Source of the DNA: CAVSJA01 sp963728145
GTDB taxonomy: Bacteria > Bacteroidota > Bacteroidia > Chitinophagales > Chitinophagaceae
Assembly: GCA_963728145.1 (NCBI GenBank)
Contig: CAVSJA010000006.1
Location: 496,001-560,000, forward strand
DNA length: 64,000 bases
Direction of reading: 5' to 3'
This document shows, piece by piece, positions 55,391-64,000 of the stretch. The translations under genes were made by a program, and so were the position numbers. Each line of letters begins with the position of its first letter. Position 1 is the stretch's first letter. The notes beneath the pieces were generated by a model. That model worked only from the letters and a program-made list of their open reading frames with translations, ran no database searches and was not told the DNA's origin.

Positions 55391-58300
55391 ATGAAGGTCC
55401 TGCTGAATCTGATTGCATTTGTGATTTCTGTTTCCTGCTTTGCTCAATCAACTATCAATTCTGCAACTTTTGGAATGATGGAAGCCCGCTTGTTGGGTCC
55501 TGGTACGATGAGCGGCAGGATCAGCGCCATTGAAGGCGTGAATGAAGATGGTAAAACAATTTATGTGGGCACTGCCGGAGGTGGTGTCTGGAAATCTACG
55601 AATGCAGGTGCTTCCTTCAAACCAGTTTTCGATAAGTATTGCCAATCGATCGGAGCAATTGGCATTGATCAGAAGAGTCCTAAAACAGTTTATGTCGGAA
55701 CAGGCGAAAGCAATATGCGAAATTCCGTTTCAATAGGAGATGGACTATACAAGTCAACCGACGCGGGTGATAACTGGATAAAAATTGGTCTTGATAGTAC
55801 CGAGCATATTTCACGCATCGCCGTTGATCCGAAAAATTCGAATCTCATTTACGTAGCTGCTCCAGGTCCATTATGGAGTGATAGCAAGCATCGTGGTCTT
55901 TATAAATCAACTGATGCAGGCAAGACATGGGAAAAAATACTTTACATAAATGAAAAAGCAGGCTGTGCTGAGGTAGTACTTGATCCTCAAAATCCGAATA
56001 TCGTTTATGCATCAACATGGGAATTCAGAAGATTGCCATATGGTTTCAACTCAGGTGGAAAAGGAAGTGGAATGTATAAGAGTGAAGATGGAGGAAAAAC
56101 CTGGAAGGAGTTGACCAATGGTCTTCCGCCCAAACCTTTTGGTAGAATCGCCTTTGCGCTGGCCCCAAGTGCACCCAATAATATGGTGGCCATTGTTGAA
56201 TCGGTTGAAACCGGCTTATATATTTCTGCTGATGGTGGAGAAACCTGGAAAAAGCAAAGTGCGGTATTGAATGTTGTTGCCCGTCCATTTTATTTCAGCA
56301 CAATCGCAATAGATCCTAAAGATCCAAAACGGGTGTACCGTCCTGCCTATACCTTCGCCTATTCTGTAGATGGCGGTTATTCTTTTGCCGGCCCCAGCAA
56401 TGAAGGAGCTTCAGTTCACTCCGATCATCATGCAATTTGGATCAATCCGAACAATACAAATCAAATATATCTCGGAACTGACGGTGGCGTGTACCTGAGT
56501 TTGGACAAGGGCGCTACCTGGATGTTTGTACAAAATCTTCCGGTTGGACAATTCTATCACGTTGCGATGGATAATAAAGAACCTTATAACGTGATGGGAG
56601 GATTACAGGATAATGGAACATGGATTGCTCCGACTGCTGCACCTGGCGGTATTAGCAATTCGAATTGGTTGAATTTATTTGGTGGGGATGGTTTCTGGGC
56701 ATTACCGGATCCAACAGATCCGGATTATGCATATGTTGAATCCCAGGGAGGAAATGTGTCGAGGGTAAATACCACAACAACAAAGAATGTAGGCATAAAA
56801 CCACAACAGGCAGCTGGTGAAGACGAACTCAGATGGAATTGGAATACTCCAATTGCGACAGGAATAAAAAATAAGAACAACTTATATATAGGTGCACAAT
56901 ATCTTTATCGGACAAGAGACAAAGGAAAGATTTGGGAAAGAATTTCTCCCGACCTCACGACCAACGATAAAAAGAAACAGGAACAGGAGAATAGTGGGGG
57001 ATTGAGTGCTGATAATACTTCCGCTGAAAATCACTGTACAATTTTTGCAATAGCAGAATCTCCGCTGGATGAAAATATCGTTTGGGTAGGTACAGACGAT
57101 GGCAATCTTCAGTACACTACAGATGGTGGAAAGACCTGGAATAATGTATCTAAAAATTATGCGGCTGCTGGCATTCCTGCTCAAACCTGGGTAAGTAGCG
57201 TTGAACCATCCTTATTTGATAAGAATATTATTTACGCAACCTTTGATAATCATGCGTATGGTGACCATAAGACCTATGCGGCCAGGTCAACCGATATGGG
57301 AAAGACCTGGATCGCCTTTAAGAGTAATGAGTTTACAGGTTTTGCCCATAAGATAAAAGAAGACCTGAAAAATAAGGACCTGCTCTTCATTGGTACAGAA
57401 ATGGGGTTATTCGCTACCGTTGATGCTGGAGCGAATTGGTTCCGCATGAAAAATAAAATTCCTGAATACGCACTGGTCAGGGATATTCAAATTCATCCAA
57501 AAACAAATGATCTTGTGTTAGCTACACATGGCAGAGGCATAATTGTAGTGGATGATATCACGCCAATGCGTTCAATGACGAAGGATATAGTTGAAAAGGA
57601 CGTTCATGTATTTCCCAATCCAACGGCCAAACTCACTACCGGAAATTTTGGAGGAGGTGGAACGATGTTCAGCGCCGGCATGTGGGCAGCGGGTAATCCA
57701 ACTTCCATTCCACCAATACAATATTACCTGAAGGAGAGAGTGAGTTCGGGGAGAGTGATGGTTGAGATCTATGATAGTAAGGGCCAGTTAATTCAATCTC
57801 TGCCCGGCAGTAATAGAAAAGGTATCAATAAAGTGTACTGGAACCAACGCAGCAAACCGCCAAAAACAGCAACAGGTGGATCTAAAATTGATTATGGCGG
57901 GTTCATTGCACCGATGGTATTGCCGGGAGAATATACTGTGAAGTTAAAAATTGGAGATAAAGAATATCCCAGCCCATTAACGTTGATCCATGATGATGGA
58001 AACAAAGGTTTCACACTCGAAGATCGAAACCTTCAATACAACAAAGGAATGGAACTGTACAAAATGCACGAACAGTTAGCAAAGTTGGTAGACGATATCA
58101 ATGACAAGCAAAAGATGTTGAAAGAAAGTATGGGCAAAACACAGAATAAAAAAACAAAGAAGCTGATTGAAGATTACAATACAAGCCTCGAAACTTTGAG
58201 AGCGGAATGTTTGGCAACAAAACAGAAGTCAATGTTTGCTGACGAGCAACGATTGCGTGAAAAAATTACTGATGTGTATAGCTCTGTTACCTCACAGGAA

Positions 58301-58468
58301 GCCAGGCCTTCCAATCTGCAGATCCAAAGAATTGATTTTTTACAGAAAGAGTTGGCTAAAATCGACCAAACCAATAAAAACATTACGACCCAGTTTTATT
58401 CAAAGGTCAGGGATGCATTAGCGAAGGAAGGATTGTGGAAGGAAGAAAAAACTACGAGCCCGGGATGA
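55391..58468 (+). CDS. Sortilin/VPS10-like BNR-repeat exported protein, paralogue 1
   Basis: A 1025-residue exported protein: signal peptide (ends SCFAQ), then about 700 residues of beta-propeller with at least nine Asp-box motifs (S/T-x-D-x-G-x-T-W), for example STDAGDNW, SEDGGKTW, SADGGETW and TTDGGKTW. A C-terminal region has an FlgD-like strand pair and a coiled helical tail (NKDLLFIGTEMGLFATVDAG marks the propeller end). Such proteins are annotated as sortilin-like glycosyl hydrolases, but the catalytic residues of sialidases are not visible. Start at the signal peptide ATG. Confidence 0.88.
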   Translation: MKVLLNLIAFVISVSCFAQSTINSATFGMMEARLLGPGTMSGRISAIEGVNEDGKTIYVGTAGGGVWKSTNAGASFKPVFDKYCQSIGAIGIDQKSPKTVYVGTGESNMRNSVSIGDGLYKSTDAGDNWIKIGLDSTEHISRIAVDPKNSNLIYVAAPGPLWSDSKHRGLYKSTDAGKTWEKILYINEKAGCAEVVLDPQNPNIVYASTWEFRRLPYGFNSGGKGSGMYKSEDGGKTWKELTNGLPPKPFGRIAFALAPSAPNNMVAIVESVETGLYISADGGETWKKQSAVLNVVARPFYFSTIAIDPKDPKRVYRPAYTFAYSVDGGYSFAGPSNEGASVHSDHHAIWINPNNTNQIYLGTDGGVYLSLDKGATWMFVQNLPVGQFYHVAMDNKEPYNVMGGLQDNGTWIAPTAAPGGISNSNWLNLFGGDGFWALPDPTDPDYAYVESQGGNVSRVNTTTTKNVGIKPQQAAGEDELRWNWNTPIATGIKNKNNLYIGAQYLYRTRDKGKIWERISPDLTTNDKKKQEQENSGGLSADNTSAENHCTIFAIAESPLDENIVWVGTDDGNLQYTTDGGKTWNNVSKNYAAAGIPAQTWVSSVEPSLFDKNIIYATFDNHAYGDHKTYAARSTDMGKTWIAFKSNEFTGFAHKIKEDLKNKDLLFIGTEMGLFATVDAGANWFRMKNKIPEYALVRDIQIHPKTNDLVLATHGRGIIVVDDITPMRSMTKDIVEKDVHVFPNPTAKLTTGNFGGGGTMFSAGMWAAGNPTSIPPIQYYLKERVSSGRVMVEIYDSKGQLIQSLPGSNRKGINKVYWNQRSKPPKTATGGSKIDYGGFIAPMVLPGEYTVKLKIGDKEYPSPLTLIHDDGNKGFTLEDRNLQYNKGMELYKMHEQLAKLVDDINDKQKMLKESMGKTQNKKTKKLIEDYNTSLETLRAECLATKQKSMFADEQRLREKITDVYSSVTSQEARPSNLQIQRIDFLQKELAKIDQTNKNITTQFYSKVRDALAKEGLWKEEKTTSPG

Positions 58469-58472
58469 TGGG

Positions 58473-58582
58473 GTGAATGGTGAATTGTGAATGATGAATT
58501 GTGAATGCTTGCCCGCCGCAGCGTAGCGAAGGCGGGGTTCATTCGTAATAAATACATGTCACGTCCCCGATAGCTATCGGGA
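58473..58582. repeat. Heptad array (GTGAATK) plus two palindromes
   Basis: Five 7-base units at 58473-58507 (GTGAATG x3, GTGAATT, ATGAATT). CCCGCC...GGCGGG around GCAGCGTAGCGAA at about 58512-58536 and CCCCGATAGCTATCGGG at 58565-58581 follow. These fill the spacer between the two propeller genes; the array has no inverted arm. Confidence 0.85.
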
Positions 58583-58626
58583 TCGAATTGCTTGTCCAAA
58601 CGACAATTCAATAAATTGCTGCTAAT

Positions 58627-61600
58627 ATGAGAAAAATCATTTTATTCTGCCTGCTGGCAGGATCGGCCTTATTTACATTTTCCCAGCCAAAAGGGCCATC
58701 AACGACTGTTCCATCAAAGGAAGACTCAGTTTTTCTTTCAAAGATTAAGTATCGACTTGTAGGTCCATGGCGTGGAGGCCGTAGTGCGGCTGTTACCGGA
58801 AGTTATAAGAATAAGAACACCTTCTATTTTGGCGCTACCGGCGGCGGCGTATGGAAAACCACCGATGGTGGAAGCAATTGGAGGAATATTTCCGACAAAT
58901 ATTTTGGAAGCAGTATTGGTGCGGTGGCCGTTGCGCCTTCCGATGAAAACATTCTCTATGTAGGCGAAGGCGAAAATACCATGCGCGGCAACGTTAGTGA
59001 AGGATTGGGTGGAATGTGGAGAACTGATGATGGAGGACGCACCTGGAGGAATATCGGATTAAAAGATAGCAGACATATTCTACGAATAGTCATCCATCCA
59101 CGTGATCCCAATACAGTTTGGGTCGCCGCAATGGGCCATTTATTTGGTCCAAATGAAGAACGGGGTGTTTTTAAAACTGTCGACGGAGGGAAAACATGGA
59201 AGAAGACGTTATACGTGAATAGTCAGACCGGTGCTTCTGACCTCGTTATGGAGCCCGGCAACCCATCTGTTTTTTATGCAGGAACATGGAGATTGCTCCG
59301 CACACCGCATTCTCTTGAGAGTGGTGGTGAAGGTAGTGGTCTATGGAAAAGTGTTGATGGTGGAGATACCTGGACAAACATCACATCTAAAAAAGGATTA
59401 CCTAAGGGAATTTGGGGAATCGTTGGTGTTGCAGTTGCTCCTTCGAATACGGATAAAGTATATGCTTTAATAGAGAATCCCAATGGTGGAATGTTCATGA
59501 GTAACGATGGAGGAGAAACATGGACGCTTACCAGCAGCGATAATAATATTCGTCAGCGAGCATGGTATTATACAAAGGTTTTTGTAGATCCTAAAAATGA
59601 GAATCTCGTATATGCACCGAATGTAGGTTTCCAGCGAAGCAGGGATGGAGGAAGAACATTTCAGGGCGTAAGAACTCCACATGGAGATCATCATGATCTC
59701 TGGATCGATCCGGAAGATGGAAACAGAATGATCGTAGCCGATGATGGCGGAGGACAGGTAACATTTGACGGAGGAGATAATTGGAGCACTTACATGAATC
59801 AACCCACAGCTCAATTCTACCGGGTATCAACTGACAATGCTTTTCCATATCGAATACTCGCCGCGCAACAGGACAATAGTACAATTCGTATTCGTAGTCG
59901 TACAAGCGGTGCTTCTATTACTGACCGCGATTGGGAAGAAACAGCAGGAAGCGAAAGCGGTTATGTTGTTGCGGATCCAACTAATCCGGATATTGTTTAT
60001 GGAGGTAACTATGGAGGATTTCTTTCACGTCTGGATCATCGCACAGGTGAAAACAGGGCCATCAATGTATGGCCTGATAATCCGATGGGTGCAGGTGCGG
60101 ATGTGTTGAAGTATCGCTTCCAGTGGAACTTCCCCATCTTCTTCTCACCACATAATCCAAAGAAATTGTATTGCGCGGCAAATGTTTTGTTTGCTACGGA
60201 AGATGAAGGTGCATCATGGACGGCCTTATCTCCCGATCTGACCACAAATGATAAATCAAAACAGGCATCTAGTGGTGGCCCGATCACAAAGGATAACACT
60301 TCGGTAGAATATTATTGTACGATTTTTACTGCAGCGGAAAGTTGGGTTGAAAAAGATCTCTTGTGGACAGGAAGCGATGATGGTTTGATCCATGTGAGCA
60401 AGGATGGAGGAAAGAATTGGGAGAATGTAACTCCAAAGGATTGTCCGAAGTGGATGATGTGGAATGCAGTAGAGGCAGATCCATTCAAAAAGGGAGCAGC
60501 ATATTTTGTAGGTACAAGATATAAACTGGATGATTACACGCCGTATATCTATAAGACCGAAGACTATGGTAAGACCTGGAAGCTAATCACGAGTGGTATT
60601 GACAGAATGCATTTTACCAGGGCCATGCGTGCAGACCGGAAGAAACCCGGATTGCTGTATGCAGGTACTGAATTTGGAATGTATATCAGTAATGATGATG
60701 GTGCATCCTGGAAGAAGTTTCAGTTGAATCTGCCTGTTGTACCGATCACAGACCTTACCATAAAAGACAATGACCTGATTGTTGCAACGCAGGGTAGATC
60801 TATTTACGTATTGGATGATCTCACCATTTTGCAACAAATGAACAAGGAAATCGCCAACAAGGATCTGCATGTATTTTCGGTGAATCCAGCCTATCGCATG
60901 GCCGGTAATCCTTTTGCTTCCGCATTTGGCGCAGCTCCAAGAAATGCCGGGGCCAATCCACCGTCTGGTGCAGTTATAAATTATTATGCGAAAAATGTCA
61001 CGGATTCTACTAAAGCATCGATCAGCATTCTTGATAAAAACAAAAAGTTGATCAGGACTTACAGCACAGATGCGAAAGAGGCCGTCGATAAAATGCAAAT
61101 AGACAAAGGCCTCAATCAATTCGTTTGGAATCTTCAACATCCCGGCGCCGATAGGGCGGAGGGTATGATCCTTTGGAATGGGACTCCCGGAGTGATCACT
61201 ACGGCTCCCGGCGCACATTATGCGAAGATTAAAGTTGGAAAAGACTCAATAGAAGTTCCATTTGAAATAAAACAAAATCCGAATTATAAGATCAGCGCTG
61301 CGGATTACGAAGCCCAGATGAGTTTTCTCGCCCAGGTCAGGGATAAATTCAATGAAGTCCAAAAAGGGATTAAGGATATCCGCACAGTGCGCGGACAGAT
61401 CAATGAGCTTACCGGCAGGTGGGGTAAGGAAACACCAAAAGACGTAAAACAATTCGCAGACAGTATCAATAAGAAACTAACCGCGATAGAGGAAACACTC
61501 TATCAAACCAAATCAAAAAGCGGCCAGGACCCCCTGAATTTTCCAATCCGCTTGAATGATAAACTGAGTGGCTTATTCGATGTGGTGAACAGCGGCAATA

Positions 61601-61761
61601 TGGCGCCATCAAAACAATCAAAAGAAGTATTCGCCGATCTTTCGGCGCAGAGCGACGCCGAATTGAATAAGCTGAAAACGATCATGACTGATGATCTTAC
61701 TAAATTGAATCAATTGATCAGGGAGAAGTCATTGCCGGTTATTGGGGTGAAGAAAGAATAA
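58627..61761 (+). CDS. Sortilin/VPS10-like BNR-repeat exported protein, paralogue 2
   Basis: A 1044-residue exported protein with the same plan as its neighbour: signal peptide (ends FTFSQ), about eleven Asp-boxes (TTDGGSNW, TDDGGRTW, TVDGGKTW, SVDGGDTW, SNDGGETW, SKDGGKNW, TEDYGKTW and others), an FlgD-like segment (NQFVWNLQHPGADRAEGMIL), and a helical C-terminal tail ending in a dense charged region. No sialidase catalytic triad is apparent. Likely periplasmic or surface, perhaps for protein or carbohydrate handling; the two adjacent copies suggest related but distinct ligands. Confidence 0.88.
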   Translation: MRKIILFCLLAGSALFTFSQPKGPSTTVPSKEDSVFLSKIKYRLVGPWRGGRSAAVTGSYKNKNTFYFGATGGGVWKTTDGGSNWRNISDKYFGSSIGAVAVAPSDENILYVGEGENTMRGNVSEGLGGMWRTDDGGRTWRNIGLKDSRHILRIVIHPRDPNTVWVAAMGHLFGPNEERGVFKTVDGGKTWKKTLYVNSQTGASDLVMEPGNPSVFYAGTWRLLRTPHSLESGGEGSGLWKSVDGGDTWTNITSKKGLPKGIWGIVGVAVAPSNTDKVYALIENPNGGMFMSNDGGETWTLTSSDNNIRQRAWYYTKVFVDPKNENLVYAPNVGFQRSRDGGRTFQGVRTPHGDHHDLWIDPEDGNRMIVADDGGGQVTFDGGDNWSTYMNQPTAQFYRVSTDNAFPYRILAAQQDNSTIRIRSRTSGASITDRDWEETAGSESGYVVADPTNPDIVYGGNYGGFLSRLDHRTGENRAINVWPDNPMGAGADVLKYRFQWNFPIFFSPHNPKKLYCAANVLFATEDEGASWTALSPDLTTNDKSKQASSGGPITKDNTSVEYYCTIFTAAESWVEKDLLWTGSDDGLIHVSKDGGKNWENVTPKDCPKWMMWNAVEADPFKKGAAYFVGTRYKLDDYTPYIYKTEDYGKTWKLITSGIDRMHFTRAMRADRKKPGLLYAGTEFGMYISNDDGASWKKFQLNLPVVPITDLTIKDNDLIVATQGRSIYVLDDLTILQQMNKEIANKDLHVFSVNPAYRMAGNPFASAFGAAPRNAGANPPSGAVINYYAKNVTDSTKASISILDKNKKLIRTYSTDAKEAVDKMQIDKGLNQFVWNLQHPGADRAEGMILWNGTPGVITTAPGAHYAKIKVGKDSIEVPFEIKQNPNYKISAADYEAQMSFLAQVRDKFNEVQKGIKDIRTVRGQINELTGRWGKETPKDVKQFADSINKKLTAIEETLYQTKSKSGQDPLNFPIRLNDKLSGLFDVVNSGNMAPSKQSKEVFADLSAQSDAELNKLKTIMTDDLTKLNQLIREKSLPVIGVKKE

Positions 61762-61869
61762 AGTGGTAAGTGTTTTCGCTTAGCGTTACAATTAATGTTG
61801 CTGGTCAGGTTCGTATGTAAATAATATTATTATTTTCGGCGATATTCTGATTGGTAAAAAACTTCGTTT

Positions 61870-62709
61870 ATGAAATCAATTCGAACCTGCTCCCTTGTAT
61901 TAATAGGGTATTTCTTGTTTTTTTATGGAAGTATTAATCTAACGTCCTGTACAAAAAAAGAGATCATTCACGACACAGTAATTGTAAAAGACACGATCAA
62001 CATAATCGATTCCAGTCATGATATCAACGATTGTCTCGTAGCCTATTATAATTTCGTTGGGGGCAATCTCAATGATTCCAGCGGTAATAATAATCATATT
62101 ACGTTTAACAATGCAACGCAAACGACTGACCGGTTTGGCCGTACAAATGGCGCATATCTATTTAATGGGGCAAGTGCTTACATGAGGATTCCAAATCATC
62201 CAACATTAAATCCGAGTACTATTACTCTGATGGCCATCATTAAACTCAATGGATTTTATTCGGGTGAATGTCATGCTAATCAAATTTTAAAGAAGGGCTT
62301 TAGAGATCAAAACGATGGCATCTACGGCTTGCGCATAAAGGATCTCGATAACAATAACTGTTCGGCACCCCCTGATACTACCAAGGAATATGTCTACGGA
62401 TATTATGGTAACACCCAATTTAATTCGATAAGTGCGGTGGATAGAGCCACGCCGGCGCACACAGGTAAGTGGATGATTGTTGTCTTTACTTATGATGGCA
62501 ACCAGGCAAAAATCTATGTTGACGGTGTTTTAAAAAGTACAAGTACAGGGACACCTCCTTTTACTCCGAACGCTGATGGCTTGTTTATCGGAAGAGCTGA
62601 AAATCCTCAATTCCCATACTGGTTTAATGGTATAATTGACGAAGTCAGGATTTACAATAAGGCATTGAAAGAACACGACGTTCACAAATTTGCAAGTCTT
62701 AAATACTAG
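61870..62709 (+). CDS. LamG-like lipoprotein
   Basis: A 279-residue lipoprotein: signal with lipobox NLTSC (C27), a stretch of charged valine-rich residues (HDTVIVKDTINIID), then a LamG/concanavalin-like domain from about 58. The typical strands are LVAYYNFVGGNLNDSSGNNN, GAYLFNGASAYMRIPN, KWMIVVFTYDGNQAKIYVDG and GIIDEVRIYNKAL. Likely surface-exposed and carbohydrate-binding in the broad sense; the ligand is unknown. The start is at the signal ATG. Confidence 0.85.
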   Translation: MKSIRTCSLVLIGYFLFFYGSINLTSCTKKEIIHDTVIVKDTINIIDSSHDINDCLVAYYNFVGGNLNDSSGNNNHITFNNATQTTDRFGRTNGAYLFNGASAYMRIPNHPTLNPSTITLMAIIKLNGFYSGECHANQILKKGFRDQNDGIYGLRIKDLDNNNCSAPPDTTKEYVYGYYGNTQFNSISAVDRATPAHTGKWMIVVFTYDGNQAKIYVDGVLKSTSTGTPPFTPNADGLFIGRAENPQFPYWFNGIIDEVRIYNKALKEHDVHKFASLKY

Positions 62710-62711
62710 GA

Positions 62712-62730
62712 GACGGGATGAGATCCCGTC
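62712..62730. repeat. Small palindrome before the methyltransferase gene
   Basis: GACGGGAtgagaTCCCGTC, a 7-bp stem, begins two bases after the LamG gene's stop. It spans the first possible ATG of the next gene (62718), one reason to prefer the later start. Confidence 0.55.
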
Positions 62731-62732
62731 AT

Positions 62733-62740
62733 TATCTTTC
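62733..62740 (+). promoter_or_regulatory. Weak candidate -7 box for the methyltransferase gene
   Basis: TATCTTTC differs from TAnnTTTG only in the last base and lies four bases before the ATG at 62745. Confidence 0.35.
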
Positions 62741-62744
62741 CTCC

Positions 62745-63407
62745 ATGTCTAATAGTCTCAAGCGCTGGGTGAAAAGCAGGAGTCCAAAATTCTTACAGCT
62801 TTGGAATGTCTATGACAATAAGCCTTTTCGACTATTGGATATTGGCGCCGGAAACCATTCAGCCTCAAAGACCTGCCTAATATTTCCCAATTGTGAATAC
62901 TATGGGTTGGATTTGGATCGCAACTACAATAATGGTCCTGAAGACTTTGAAGTAATGAAAGGATTTTATGAGATGGACCTCACCAAATTGGATTTCACTT
63001 CTATTCCCGATAATTATTTTGATTGCATGAGAATGGTTCATGTAATCGAGCACCTTCATAACGGCGATAAGGTGCTGGATGGATTATTACCAAAACTCAA
63101 ACCTGGCGGATATTTCTATATTGAATATCCGGGGCAGAAGAGTACCAGACTTCCATCAATGTATGGAACACTAAATTTCGCCGATGATCCGACACATGTA
63201 AGAGTATATAGTATTCCGGAATTAGAAAGCATCTTTAATAAGAATGGTTTTGGCGTTTTGAAAAGCGGTACAAGGCGAAGCATTTACTATTTATCGGCTA
63301 TGCCTTTCCGTATCCTCAATAGTTGGCTGCGTGGGAAGAAATTACAGGGAAATATCTTCTGGGATCTACTGGGATTTGCTGAATTTTTATGGGTGAAAAA
63401 AGCCTAA
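62745..63407 (+). CDS. Class I SAM-dependent methyltransferase
   Basis: About 220 residues. The SAM-binding motif I is FRLLDIGAGNHSASKT, motif II YYGLDLDRNYN, with an acid-loop IPDNYFDCMRMVHVIEHLHN and motif KLKPGGYFYIEYPG. This is the type 11-like methyltransferase fold; the acceptor is unknown. I prefer the ATG at 62745 over 62718 because a -7-like TATCTTTC box lies four bases upstream of it, and the earlier ATG is within a palindrome. It stands alone. Confidence 0.82.
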   Translation: MSNSLKRWVKSRSPKFLQLWNVYDNKPFRLLDIGAGNHSASKTCLIFPNCEYYGLDLDRNYNNGPEDFEVMKGFYEMDLTKLDFTSIPDNYFDCMRMVHVIEHLHNGDKVLDGLLPKLKPGGYFYIEYPGQKSTRLPSMYGTLNFADDPTHVRVYSIPELESIFNKNGFGVLKSGTRRSIYYLSAMPFRILNSWLRGKKLQGNIFWDLLGFAEFLWVKKA

Positions 63408-63563
63408 CTAAATTCTGCAGCAAAATCAAGAAGTTATAAAGGAGGTTGATTTTCCTATTGAGAGATTTTCTTTATCCACGGTAAATTCTGCCGTAAAACT
63501 CCTAATCTAAAAACCTTGCTTTGGCACGCGGTTAGCAATATTATAGGGTATAATTCTATCCCT

Positions 63564-63641
63564 ATGAAGAAGACAATTGCACTCAATCTTTTGCTTGTGT
63601 TCTTATCCGTTGTTTTGGTTTGGGCTATTGCAGCTTTTTAA
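63564..63641 (+). CDS. Possible 25-residue hydrophobic peptide
   Basis: ATG-initiated frame MKKTIALNLLLVFLSVVLVW ending IAAF and TAA. One predicted membrane helix fills almost the whole peptide, preceded by two lysines. It lies alone in the 63408-63666 spacer, which otherwise shows nothing I can identify. It could be a small membrane protein or chance. Confidence 0.4.
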   Translation: MKKTIALNLLLVFLSVVLVWAIAAF

Positions 63642-63666
63642 TCAAATGCCCCTAAGCCCTAAACTT

Positions 63667-64000
63667 TTATTCACCAAGATCAGGTCTTCTTATTTTTGTT
63701 CGGTGCAGGGATTGTTCATATCGCCATTCTTCAATTTTCTTTAAATCACCGCTAAGCAAAATTTCCGGAACCTTCCATCCACGGAAATCTGCGGGTCGCG
63801 TATAAACGGGTGGAGCTAATAAATTATCCTGGAAAGAATCGAATAAAGCAGATGTTTCATCATTTAATACACCGGGGATCAATCTTCCTATTGCATCGGC
63901 TACAACAGCTGCAGCCAATTCACCTCCGCTAAGCACGTAGTCACCAATTGAAATTTCCATCGTGACATAATGCTCCCGGATCCTTTCATCAATTCCTTTA
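63667..64000 (-). CDS. trmD: tRNA (guanine-N1)-methyltransferase, C-terminal part (runs off the window)
   Basis: TrmD methylates G37 of tRNAs to m1G, guarding against frameshifting. The visible part starts from KGIDERIREHYV at the window edge and contains the knot region EISIGDYVLSGGELAAAVVA, then LIPGVL and the C-terminal YTRPADFRGWKVPEILLSGD with HRTKIRRPDL. This is a standard bacterial TrmD C-terminus. The frame is open to the window end, so the N-terminal part lies beyond base 64000. Confidence 0.95.
   Translation of the reverse strand, partial: KGIDERIREHYVTMEISIGDYVLSGGELAAAVVADAIGRLIPGVLNDETSALFDSFQDNLLAPPVYTRPADFRGWKVPEILLSGDLKKIEEWRYEQSLHRTKIRRPDLGE

Noticed and set aside
60583..61218. 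Long minus-strand frame within the second propeller gene
   Set aside because: It is antisense to a strongly supported gene with regular Asp-box motifs, and its own translation has no domain or usual composition.
55391..61761. True sialidases or glycosidases
   Set aside because: Asp-boxes only mark the propeller blades; the arginine triad and catalytic tyrosine/glutamate of sialidases were not recognisable.

Overview
The window is a stretch of chromosome from a member of the Bacteroidota, most likely the Chitinophagaceae or a close relative. Evidence for this is the type IX secretion genes gldJ, porU and porV plus a PorP/SprF-like gene, a bshA gene for bacillithiol synthesis, DUF4292, DUF4288 and EI24 family genes, many short secreted proteins with cleavable signal peptides ending in AQ, and promoter-like TAnnTTTG boxes just upstream of start codons. 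Base composition looks even and I recognise no phage, integrase, transposase or CRISPR array.

Layout. 1-6.9 kb: an unknown membrane protein, gltX, an ARPP-1-like secreted protein, a polysaccharide deacetylase, a lipoprotein and a TatD-family hydrolase. 6.9-10.9 kb: a lineage-specific block of secreted proteins (one frame-broken, one a remnant), then tRNA-Ser(GGA). 10.9-17.7 kb: a CPBP protease, a C1q-like surface protein, and a LuxR-type response regulator with its TPR sensor kinase. 17.8-24.9 kb: a P-type calcium ATPase, a DUF2235 hydrolase, a CHASE2-like membrane protein with a FecR-like partner, and a CHAD protein. 24.9-33.1 kb: murF, gldJ, porU and porV, the core of type IX secretion and surface attachment. 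33.2-38.7 kb: ispF, dut, a DUF4292 lipoprotein, two degenerate LytM/M23 proteins, and bshA. 38.9-47.6 kb: an M28 peptidase, an RsmI-like methylase, EI24, 3-methyladenine glycosylase, a DASS transporter, PorP/SprF, upp and anmK. 47.8-51.7 kb: a LiaF-like/DUF4288/LytS/LytTR signalling operon and a Crp-family regulator. 51.9-64 kb: adenine deaminase, two LolA-like paralogues, two giant sortilin-like beta-propeller paralogues, a LamG lipoprotein, a methyltransferase, and the end of trmD.

Two global features stand out. First, at least 15 spacers carry tandem arrays of 7-base units (sometimes 8 or 9). The unit differs between loci (AATAATY, GCAATAR, AGTCNGG, CNCCAAA, ACGAWTT, GTGAATK and others) while the period stays at 7. 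Many arrays come as two inverted arms around a short unique spacer, so each locus can fold into a long hairpin. One array lies inside the adenine deaminase coding region. Second, five otherwise well-conserved genes carry single-base frameshifts, six of them within gldJ alone, and nearly all read as one extra base. That bias fits sequencing or assembly error better than gene decay, but it needs checking.
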